DNA from: Bacillota bacterium
Lineage (GTDB): Bacteria; Bacillota; Clostridia; Christensenellales; DTU072
Length of the DNA stretch: 32,799 bases
Reading direction: 5' to 3'
NCBI GenBank assembly: GCA_009781445.1
Contig: WQYD01000016.1
Span: 1-32,799, forward strand
Part shown: piece after piece, positions 14,405 through 21,105 of the stretch
How the letters are laid out: every line of letters starts with the position of its first letter
Position numbering within the stretch: position 1 is the stretch's first letter
Notes under the pieces: model-generated
The model's input: only the letters and a program-made list of their open reading frames with translations
Databases searched by the model: none
What the model was told of the DNA's origin: nothing
Program-made: the position numbers and the translations under genes

Positions 14405-15898
14405 TTATCTGCCACCGCCTGCGTCAGCACCGCTATCTTTGCTTCCTGAGAAAAAATCACCGCGGATTTCTCTAAATAAATCGTAAAGTGATTCGCTTAT
14501 TTTAACTTCGTCTTCGTCTACTTCTGCGTCAAGTGCAAGCCCGTTTAAGTATGCAAGCACAGCAAAGATTGCGGAAATTTCTTCAAGCACTTCTTCTAAT
14601 TCTTCGTCTGTAAGTTCTTCGTCAAACTCTAACGCAATATCCCAAGCATAAAGATAAAGTTCAATAGCTTTTGCTTCGCCCACCGCGTTTACGCCTGCAT
14701 GAAGAACCTTACCGATTATTATCATGGTAGCATTATAGTCAATGTCTTCCATGTCTGCAAAAACTGCGTCATAAAGTGCGTTAACAAGGTTTGCGTTAAT
14801 CACATTGAGAGAAGCAAGCCCTGCTGTCCTTGCAAGTGCAAATTCTGCAACTGCTTTATCAATATACTTTCTGAATTCCGCTACGAAATCTGTTTCGCTT
14901 TCGTCTGCAAAGGAATTAACTGCAAGAGGCACGAAAATTTTGCCAAGTGCGCCCATTGCGCTAATGGCGGAATTATTAAGGGTATTTAAGATGTCAATAA
15001 GATCAGCTTTCATTGAAAGTGCTAAATCTCTAAATTCGTCTTTATCTAAGGGGAATCCGTCATCATCGCTACTAATGTTCGTAAATGCGATTTCGCTAAA
15101 TTCCATTCCTGTTGAACCGTAAATCCTGCCCACTTTAATAAGTGCGGTGAATGCATTAGTAAAGGTATCTCTGCCAAGTGCCAACACTTGATTGTAGTAG
15201 CCCATCATTTCGGCAACTTGTGCGCTTCCTTCTGCACCGAATTGATCGTTAAGCGCGCTTTGAACCACATCCTTTAATACTACCACAAGTTCCCATAAGA
15301 ACCTTGCCACTTTTTCGCTTGAAACGGATAAGCCGTTAACCTTATTCATAAGTTCAACAATCGCGTTTGCGAAAATATCTTCGTTGTCTTCGCCGTCTTC
15401 GTCTTCGGGATATTCAACAGTGCATATCCAATCAAAATACTCGCAACCATATTCGCAATCGTGTTCGCCGAACTCTCTTTCTAAGTCATAACAATCTACA
15501 ATCCAATCAAAGCAATCATCATCGCACCTATGGCAACGGTAGCAATCTTCTTCGCAGTCTTCACCCACTATCAATTCGCTAAATTCGTCAATTAAGTTAA
15601 GAATTTGCCTAAGTTCCGCATCGTTAATGCCTGCGTTTCTAAGTGCTGTAAAAAGCATATTAGGTGCATCTTTTGAAAATTGCGTTAGCCATGCGGGTGC
15701 GGGTATAGGTTTGCCGTCCTCGTCTTTGCCGAAATCAAGCAGTCCTTCAAACAAATCGTTAAGCAGTTCTTTAACTTCGTTTTCATTATCTTTGTTGAAA
15801 CCGCTACCGCCGTTGTTGTCGTTATTGCAAGCCACGAACAGCATTACCGCCGTCATAAGCACCGCAACAATCACACAAATTTTTCTAAATCTCTTCAT
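14405..15898 (-). CDS. Acidic putative lipoprotein with a cysteine-rich insert
   Basis: 497 residues. A TTG at 15910 is part of the Shine-Dalgarno region, so the ATG at 15896-15898 after GGAGG is used. MKRFRK, a hydrophobic stretch and LFVAC at 20-24 form a lipobox-like signal; F at -3 is unusual but tolerated in some lipoproteins. After a Asn/Gly linker comes a mostly helical, very acidic protein. Residues about 115-159 hold nine cysteines, starting CEEDCYRCHRCDDDC (C-x3-C-x2-C-x2-C-x3-C), with several aromatic residues; the rest of the mature protein has none. The tail SKDSGADAGGGR is flexible. No database family recognised. It has its own strong promoter (15952-15980) and ends at a terminator before an ABC exporter. 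Possible metal-binding or disulfide-knotted surface protein; this is inference. Confidence 0.65.
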   Translation of the reverse strand: MKRFRKICVIVAVLMTAVMLFVACNNDNNGGSGFNKDNENEVKELLNDLFEGLLDFGKDEDGKPIPAPAWLTQFSKDAPNMLFTALRNAGINDAELRQILNLIDEFSELIVGEDCEEDCYRCHRCDDDCFDWIVDCYDLEREFGEHDCEYGCEYFDWICTVEYPEDEDGEDNEDIFANAIVELMNKVNGLSVSSEKVARFLWELVVVLKDVVQSALNDQFGAEGSAQVAEMMGYYNQVLALGRDTFTNAFTALIKVGRIYGSTGMEFSEIAFTNISSDDDGFPLDKDEFRDLALSMKADLIDILNTLNNSAISAMGALGKIFVPLAVNSFADESETDFVAEFRKYIDKAVAEFALARTAGLASLNVINANLVNALYDAVFADMEDIDYNATMIIIGKVLHAGVNAVGEAKAIELYLYAWDIALEFDEELTDEELEEVLEEISAIFAVLAYLNGLALDAEVDEDEVKISESLYDLFREIRGDFFSGSKDSGADAGGGR

Positions 15899-15951
15899 AC
15901 TATCCTCCAAAAGTATACTTAAAAGTAAGTGCTTTCTGCACCTCTACCACA

Positions 15952-15980
15952 ATGATAGCTTAAAATGCACGCTTTGTAAA
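15952..15980 (-). promoter_or_regulatory. Promoter of the lipoprotein gene
   Basis: Minus strand -35 TTTACA (15975-15980), 17-bp spacer, -10 TATCAT (15952-15957), each five of six. The leader of about 45 bases contains GTGC/GCAC and the palindrome AAGTATACTT before GGAGG. Confidence 0.65.
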
Positions 15981-16124
15981 TAGGTAAATTGAAAAAACAT
16001 TAATTTATCTTGCTAAAGCGAAATTTTCGCCGTTAAAACACTAAACCGCCCCGAATTTATATTGCTAAGCACTTTGTTTTCGCACCATTCTTACATTTTC
16101 TCTTAAATCTCGGCTTGATTCTGC

Positions 16125-16153
16125 TTGACAAACTATCACCACGGTGATAATAT
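16125..16153 (+). promoter_or_regulatory. Promoter with palindromic operator for the toxin-antitoxin pair
   Basis: Perfect -35 TTGACA at 16125-16130. The palindrome TATCACC-AC-GGTGATA (16134-16149) fills the spacer and runs into the -10, read either as GATAAT (16146-16151, 15-bp spacer) or TAATAT (16148-16153, 17-bp spacer). A protein bound to the palindrome would block RNA polymerase directly. The Xre-type antitoxin encoded at 16830-17465 is the obvious candidate. The predicted transcription start falls at or next to the toxin ATG. Confidence 0.7.
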
Positions 16154-16159
16154 ATTGAT

Positions 16160-16861
16160 ATGAAGAATAAATTTACACTTTTCCATGGCTCTCGCGAAAT
16201 TATTGAAAGCCCATCACTACTAAAAAGCAATCCGCAAAATGATTACGGGCGCGGTTTTTATTGCACCGAAAGCATTGAGCTTGCAAGAGAATGGGCTTGC
16301 TTCAGCACCGATGACGGGTATGTTAATTCGTACGAGCTTGATGTAACTGCCTTGCGCGTTCTTAATTTGTCTGACAAAAAGTATAATATCCTAAATTGGC
16401 TGGCACTGCTCTTAAAGAACAGAGTTTTCGCCATAACCTCGCCCGTTTCGGGGCAAGCCAAAGAATATATCACCGTTAACTTCTCTGTGGACACAAGCGA
16501 TGCCGATGTAATAATCGGATACCGTGCAGACGACTCGTACTTCTCTTTCGCAAAAGACTTTGTGAACAACAATATCACCGTGCAAATGCTTGCCAGTGCA
16601 ATGTTTTTGGGAAACTTAGGTGAGCAAGTTGTGCTAATGAGTGGCAAAGCGTTTGAAACAATCCGCTTCACGGGACACAGCCCTGTAGACGGTAAGATTT
16701 ACAATGCCAAAAGATTGCTTCGCGATAAAAAGGCTCGGGACGAATATTTAAGCACAGGGCGCAAGGTTAGTGCGCTTTCTGAGGGCGATCTCTTTATTGC
16801 GGATATTATAAGAGGGGGTATAAAGAACAATGATGCGCGCATACAACGAATCATACCTTAG
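16160..16861 (+). CDS. DUF3990 protein, putative ADP-ribosyltransferase-fold toxin
   Basis: 233 residues. The N-terminus FTLFHGSREIIESP and KSNPQNDYGRGFYCTESIELAREWA match DUF3990, a family with an ADP-ribosyltransferase-like fold; H9 of FHGS and Y34 of GFYCT are likely NAD-binding positions. DADVIIGYRADDSYFSFAKDF (two parts of the family's 'D.IIG..ADD' block) and a LGEQVVLMSGKAFETIRF segment complete the family pattern to about residue 172; the last 60 residues are basic and less conserved. ART-fold toxins modify proteins or nucleic acids or destroy NAD. Paired with an Xre-type protein whose gene overlaps it by 32 bases. No ribosome binding site precedes the ATG and the promoter is immediately upstream, pointing to a leaderless mRNA. 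The fold is known for the family; toxicity here is inferred from context. Confidence 0.75.
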   Translation: MKNKFTLFHGSREIIESPSLLKSNPQNDYGRGFYCTESIELAREWACFSTDDGYVNSYELDVTALRVLNLSDKKYNILNWLALLLKNRVFAITSPVSGQAKEYITVNFSVDTSDADVIIGYRADDSYFSFAKDFVNNNITVQMLASAMFLGNLGEQVVLMSGKAFETIRFTGHSPVDGKIYNAKRLLRDKKARDEYLSTGRKVSALSEGDLFIADIIRGGIKNNDARIQRIIP

Positions 16862-17465
16862 CAACGCTATGACTAATCTCGGTGATTTCTTTGATTTTGC
16901 CGTTAATGCCAATAATCGCCCGTGTGAAGAAGTTTGGCGCGATTTCGCCACCTCTCAGCTTGCCTGCGAGTTTGAAAGGGGCAACCCAAAATTCGTGGTG
17001 GGGCTTAGTGGCTACGAATTGTTTTTCCGTTTGTTTAACATTACGGGGCAGGGTGTTTCTGCCCAAAACAACGGTGGGCTGAAATCAAAATCCCGCGAGT
17101 TTTGGGCGGGGTGGTTTTTGGCATACTATCAATGGGCATACAATACCTCATTTAAAGAAATACACTCAAAGCTCACCTTTGAAAAACTTTTAAGCCTGTA
17201 CAATATATATCACGAAATTGATGAGCATGAAGCTACAAAAAATTTGCACGAACGGCTAACGGACACAGTTCCCACAAAACTTTCTCTGTTACGCAAAGCC
17301 CGCCTCTTAAAACAGAGTGAACTTGCCGAACTTTCGGGGGTTAGTTTGCGCTCTATCCAAATGTACGAACAGCGGAATAAAGATATAAACAAGGCGCAAT
17401 CAGAAACACTGCGCGCCCTTAGCAGAGTTCTTTCTTGCTCTATTGAGGAACTTCTTGAAAACTAA
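16830..17465 (+). CDS. Putative antitoxin with C-terminal Xre/HTH_3 domain
   Basis: 211 residues. The C-terminal 60 residues are a helix-turn-helix of the Cro/C1 (Xre) type: LLRKARLLKQSELAELSGV, then SLRSIQMYEQRNKDINKA, then ALSRVLSCSIEELLEN. The N-terminal 150 residues form an aromatic-rich domain (YELFFRLFNITG, EFWAGWFLAYYQWAYN) without a family I recognise; by analogy with other toxin-antitoxin pairs it could bind the toxin. Start ATG at 16830 lies 11 bases after AGAGGGGG; a second ATG directly follows. The gene overlaps the end of the DUF3990 gene by 32 bases, so translation is coupled and the toxin comes first. The HTH probably binds the palindrome at 16134-16149 and represses the operon. 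No clear terminator follows. Confidence 0.75.
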   Translation: MMRAYNESYLSNAMTNLGDFFDFAVNANNRPCEEVWRDFATSQLACEFERGNPKFVVGLSGYELFFRLFNITGQGVSAQNNGGLKSKSREFWAGWFLAYYQWAYNTSFKEIHSKLTFEKLLSLYNIYHEIDEHEATKNLHERLTDTVPTKLSLLRKARLLKQSELAELSGVSLRSIQMYEQRNKDINKAQSETLRALSRVLSCSIEELLEN

Positions 17466-17483
17466 GGCAGTGCCACAATTGTT

Positions 17484-17512
17484 TTGCTTTTTTGGAATAC
17501 TTTTGCTATACT
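17484..17512 (+). promoter_or_regulatory. Promoter of the small membrane protein
   Basis: -10 TATACT (17507-17512) with the extended -10 element TGC just before it; -35 TTGCTT (17484-17489) with a 17-bp spacer is a weak match. The leader of about 25 bases holds GAGG before the ATG at 17544. Confidence 0.5.
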
Positions 17513-17543
17513 TTGGTTAAGAATCAAAAATAGTGAGGTAATT

Positions 17544-17870
17544 ATGAATCAACAACCTTATAATCAATACAATAATAACCAAGATCCTTGGGGGCAGAAT
17601 TCAAATTCGCTTCAACCGCATAATGCAAATAACGGCAAAAGAAATGATTTAAGCCTTGGTATGTTTATCAAAACATTTTTGCTTACCGCAATACCCTTTG
17701 TGGGCGGATTTATATTCCTTGCATGGCTGTTCGGCGCAAGCAAATATCAGGCACGCATAAATTACGCGCGCGCGTCATTTATTATAGGATTGATTGTGGG
17801 CGTGGTTTTCGTGATAATCTTTATTGCGTCAATGTCCGTTTTCATGTCTATGCTTGAGGGTATGCTGTAA
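17544..17870 (+). CDS. Small membrane protein with Asn/Gln-rich N-terminus
   Basis: 108 residues from ATG 17544 (GAGG six to seven bases upstream); an in-frame extension back to 17484 covers the promoter and is rejected. The first 37 residues are polar, rich in Asn, Gln and Pro (MNQQPYNQYNNN, DPWGQNS). Then two hydrophobic segments at about 47-66 and 80-103 are separated by SKYQARINYARAS. This layout, a disordered low-complexity head and a double-span anchor, occurs in many small Firmicute membrane proteins of unknown role. No signal peptide. Its last 23 bases overlap the end of the converging DUF2344 gene. Function unknown. Confidence 0.65.
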   Translation: MNQQPYNQYNNNQDPWGQNSNSLQPHNANNGKRNDLSLGMFIKTFLLTAIPFVGGFIFLAWLFGASKYQARINYARASFIIGLIVGVVFVIIFIASMSVFMSMLEGML

Positions 17871-18378
17871 ACGGTTCAACCAACTTTTCACCTATCATAA
17901 CAAACGACTTAGTTTTAACGGCATTTTTTAACGAAAGAAAAGTGCCGTGTTTTTCGTTATATTCTTTTATATAATTATCCACCCGCACGGTTTTTTGCCC
18001 CAAAGGTAACTCAACGGTAAGGGGGGAATTTAATCCGCTAATTTCATACTCTGCCATAATGATTTCGCGTGCTAAGCCGGGATCTTTTTCCGTTTCCCAA
18101 ACCTTTAAAAATTCAAGCCCTTGGGGGGCTGAAAAGTTTAAATCCTTTAAAAATTTATCCTTATCTGTGGCTTCAATGGCAAGTGTGAAGTATTCTGAGG
18201 TGCTTGATAATCCCACAGGAATAGGCGGTGAAAGTTTTAACAGCGCGTGAGGGTTATGCCCTTGAGAAAACTTTGGTTCATAGCCCGCCCTTTTGATTGT
18301 TCGGTTAATCGCCCTCATTAAATCAAGGTGGGACATATAAACCGCAGTTAAGGTTTTACTAAATTTAACAACTAACAT
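17848..18378 (-). CDS. DUF2344 / TIGR03936-type protein, partner of the radical-SAM protein
   Basis: 176 residues. Started at ATG 18376-18378 (MLVVKFSK), which fits the family's 'RIKFSK..DLRFISHLDLMR' start; here it reads KFSKTLTAVYMSHLDLMRAINR. A TTG start at 18399 would add seven residues lying inside the upstream gene. Other family blocks are GYEPKFSQGHNPHALLKLSPPIPVG, split by eye at about 32-56, and an SEYF segment. In Clostridia this small protein is encoded directly after, or fused to, a B12-binding-like radical-SAM protein, and its activity is not known. It overlaps that gene by seven bases. It is somewhat shorter than the usual 200 or more residues at the C-terminus. End overlaps the converging membrane-protein gene by 23 bases. 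Confidence 0.85.
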   Translation of the reverse strand: MLVVKFSKTLTAVYMSHLDLMRAINRTIKRAGYEPKFSQGHNPHALLKLSPPIPVGLSSTSEYFTLAIEATDKDKFLKDLNFSAPQGLEFLKVWETEKDPGLAREIIMAEYEISGLNSPLTVELPLGQKTVRVDNYIKEYNEKHGTFLSLKNAVKTKSFVMIGEKLVEPFTAYPQA

Positions 18379-20117
18379 TCCGCACCGCACAATAGGCAAC
18401 CGCCTTTACAGCTTTTTGTGGTTTCGCCTTTAAGAGATTTTTCATATTCATTTTTTAAGTATTCTTTAGCCACGGAAAAATCAATGTAGTCCCAAGGAAG
18501 CCTTGCATTTATATCTTTTCTTGCCGTGTAAAGAGAGGTGTTTATATTAAGTTCCCCAATAGCTTTTTCCCAAACGGAAAAATTATATAATTCAGTCCAA
18601 CTATCCAAATAAGAACCAAGCGCGTAAGCCTTTTCCACAAGATAAGATAATTCTCTGCCACCGCGTGCAAAAACCGCTTCCAAAAATGATTCGCTTTCCT
18701 CATGCCAACCAAAATGCACGCCCCTTATTTGCCTTAAAAGCCCCCCAAGAAGTTGCCTGCGCCTTTTCATTTCGGCAATAGAAATTTGTTCTTCCCATTG
18801 AAAAGGCGTGATTGGCTTAGGCACGAAAACGGCAACGGACACATTTATAGAAAGTGCTTTACCGCCTGTGGTTTTAAAGAAAATATCCTTAATGTTCCTC
18901 ACGGTTTTTGCAATGCCCTCAATATCTTCGTCTGTTTCCGTGGGAAGCCCTATCATAAAATATAGCTTAACGGATTTATAGCCTTTGGTAAAAGCCTGCG
19001 AAAATGTGTTTTCAATATCACTATCCGTTATGTTTTTATTTATAACATTTCTTAATCTTTGCGTGCCTGCTTCGGGCGCGAATGTTAGCCCTGATTTCCT
19101 GTGATTATCAGAAAAGCATTCAAGATAGCTATCCAGCCTTAGGCTTGGCAACTGCAATTTTACATTTTTGGCTGAGGCAAGTTTAAAAACTTTGTTAATT
19201 GCGCCTGATATATAAGGATAATCACCGCTTGAAAGCGAAGAAAAGCCGATTTCTTCCGCGCCTGTGGATTTTATTAACGCTTCCGCGGTTTTAACCACCG
19301 TTTCTTCATTTCTTAGGCGGATTGGGCGGTAAAAAAAGCAGGCTTGGCAAAATCTGCAACCTGCGTAGCACCCGCGAAACAATTCTACCACAGGTCTGTC
19401 ATGCACGATTTCAGTGTTTGCCACAAGGGGTTTTAAAGGATATTTTGAAAGGTTTAAATCCTTAACAACCGCTTTTTTAACAGGGGTAACCGTAATGCCG
19501 TTTTCAGTTTTTGCAAGCGAAGGAACATAAGCCCCGTTTAATTTAACCGCCTCTTTTAAAATCTTAAGTTTATCACCTTTGTGCTTTTTCACGATTTCGG
19601 CAAAGGCTTCAATAAATTCTTCGCCGTCCCCTATTAAAATCAAATCAAAAAAATCTGCATAAGGTTCGGGGTTTGCCGTGCAAGGCCCGCCTGCGATAAG
19701 CAAAGGAAATTCATTTCCCCTATCCTTGGCACGGAAAGGAATCCCCGCCAAATCAAGCATATAAAGAAGTGAGGTATAACCTAATTCGTACTGAATGCTA
19801 AAGCCCAAACAATCAAAATCTTTAAGCGGTTTAACCGTTTCAAGAGAGGCAAGGGGCAAATTATTTTCCCTTAACTGCTGTGCATAATCCTTCCACGGCG
19901 CAAAGCACCTTTCACAGGAAACCTCTTTTACACCGTTTAATATGGAATAAAGAATTTGCAAGCCTAAATTACTCATTCCCACTTCGTACAAATCAGGAAA
20001 GCAAAGGCAAAAGGATACTTTTTTAGGCACAGAAAAATCAGGCAAATTATATTCACCGCCGATATATCTTGCAGGCTTTCGCACATTTAAAAGAATTTCT
20101 TCGTACTTACTTTTCAT
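18372..20117 (-). CDS. Radical-SAM protein, TIGR03960 type
   Basis: 581 residues from ATG 20115-20117; longer in-frame versions run into the kinase gene and are rejected. A B12-binding-like N-terminal region (FCLCFPDLYEVGMSNLGLQ, IAGGPCTANPEPYADFFD, LIGDGEE at 162-167) precedes a radical-SAM core with RGCYAGCRFCQAC, the CX3CX2C iron-sulfur ligands C250, C254 and C257. FAPEAGTQRLR and YFMIGLPTETDED follow as further core motifs. The extreme C-terminus CKGGCLLCGAEC is a cysteine cluster common in the family. Radical-SAM enzymes cleave S-adenosylmethionine to start radical reactions; the substrate of this family is unknown, though fusion to the DUF2344 protein elsewhere shows they work together. 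13 bases after the ROK gene, same operon. Confidence 0.92.
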   Translation of the reverse strand: MKSKYEEILLNVRKPARYIGGEYNLPDFSVPKKVSFCLCFPDLYEVGMSNLGLQILYSILNGVKEVSCERCFAPWKDYAQQLRENNLPLASLETVKPLKDFDCLGFSIQYELGYTSLLYMLDLAGIPFRAKDRGNEFPLLIAGGPCTANPEPYADFFDLILIGDGEEFIEAFAEIVKKHKGDKLKILKEAVKLNGAYVPSLAKTENGITVTPVKKAVVKDLNLSKYPLKPLVANTEIVHDRPVVELFRGCYAGCRFCQACFFYRPIRLRNEETVVKTAEALIKSTGAEEIGFSSLSSGDYPYISGAINKVFKLASAKNVKLQLPSLRLDSYLECFSDNHRKSGLTFAPEAGTQRLRNVINKNITDSDIENTFSQAFTKGYKSVKLYFMIGLPTETDEDIEGIAKTVRNIKDIFFKTTGGKALSINVSVAVFVPKPITPFQWEEQISIAEMKRRRQLLGGLLRQIRGVHFGWHEESESFLEAVFARGGRELSYLVEKAYALGSYLDSWTELYNFSVWEKAIGELNINTSLYTARKDINARLPWDYIDFSVAKEYLKNEYEKSLKGETTKSCKGGCLLCGAEC

Positions 20118-20130
20118 ACTATTTATCCGC

Positions 20131-21090
20131 TTACTTCGTTTCTTCAAAGCAGAGGGAAACTGCGCCAAGGATGCCTGCGTCATTTAGAAGCCCTGCCGAT
20201 TTAATAACAGGACGCGGATTGATTTTACCGCCGTAAGAAGCCTTATCCGCTTGCTTAGCAAGCATATCAATAAAATAATCACCTTGGTTTGAAATACCGC
20301 CACCCACCAAAACTGCGTCTGGGCGGAAGATATTAACAAGGTTCACAATTCCGTCCGACACATATTTTGCGTATTTCGCCACGATTTTTTGCCCTAACTT
20401 ATCGCCCTCTTTTGACGCCTTAAAAGCCGTTTCGCCCGAAGCCTTGCCGTCTGCCTTAATAATTTGCGCCACTCTGCTTAATGGTTCTTTTTTTGCCATT
20501 CTTTCGGTTAGCTTAATTAAAGCGGACGCGGACGCATACGCTTCCCAGCAACCTTTTCTGCCACAGGTGCATTTGTCGCCACCCGATATAATCACCATAT
20601 GCCCTGCTTCTGCGCCAGAACCGCCCTTGCCTGCAAAAATTTTGCCGTTAAGGATTATTCCGCTACCCACGCCAGTGCCAAGAGTGATAAACACAATATC
20701 TTTAAGCCCCTTAGCACTTCCGAAAACCACTTCGCCAAGGGCGGCGCAGTTAGCGTCATTACCTATAAACACAGGTAGCTTTATGTGCTTTTTAAATTCC
20801 TTAATCACAGGAACTTTTTTAAAGCTGATATTATTTGAGTACACGATAACACCGTTTTCACTATCTATCGTGCCGGGGATTCCCATGCCCACCGCTTGAA
20901 TATCTTTTAACGATAGCCCTGCGTTTTTAATAACCTCAGTGGTTAAATCCGCAATATCCTTAATTATTTCGCTGTAATGCGCATTTGCCTTTGTGGGGCA
21001 AGAACCCCTAAAGACAATTTCGCCCTTTTCGTTCACAACCCCTGCTTTGCAACTCATGCCACCAATGTCTATACCGATATAATGTTTCAT
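20131..21090 (-). CDS. glcK: ROK-family glucokinase
   Basis: 319 residues, full length. ATP-binding DIGGMSCKAGVV (8-19), IGNDANCAALGE with the catalytic aspartate D112, phosphate loop TLGTGVGSGII (136-146), and the ROK zinc site EAGHM (H164) with CTCGRKGCWE (C174, C176, C181). GGGISNQGD and the adenosine-binding region lie near the C-terminus. The E-x-G-H and CxCGxxGCWE motifs favour a sugar kinase (glucokinase) over a repressor; no helix-turn-helix precedes it. It phosphorylates glucose with ATP in the cytoplasm. Start ATG with AAGGGGA upstream. 15 bases after the diguanylate cyclase and 13 before the radical-SAM gene: one operon. Fructokinase or N-acetylmannosamine kinase cannot be excluded. 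Confidence 0.9.
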   Translation of the reverse strand: MKHYIGIDIGGMSCKAGVVNEKGEIVFRGSCPTKANAHYSEIIKDIADLTTEVIKNAGLSLKDIQAVGMGIPGTIDSENGVIVYSNNISFKKVPVIKEFKKHIKLPVFIGNDANCAALGEVVFGSAKGLKDIVFITLGTGVGSGIILNGKIFAGKGGSGAEAGHMVIISGGDKCTCGRKGCWEAYASASALIKLTERMAKKEPLSRVAQIIKADGKASGETAFKASKEGDKLGQKIVAKYAKYVSDGIVNLVNIFRPDAVLVGGGISNQGDYFIDMLAKQADKASYGGKINPRPVIKSAGLLNDAGILGAVSLCFEETK

Positions 21091-21105
21091 AATTTAATCC
21101 CCTTT

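Noticed and set aside
16018-16030. GCGAAA-T-TTTCGC palindrome upstream of the toxin
   Set aside because: One-base centre, about 100 bases from either promoter, and no partner copy; no reason to call it an operator.
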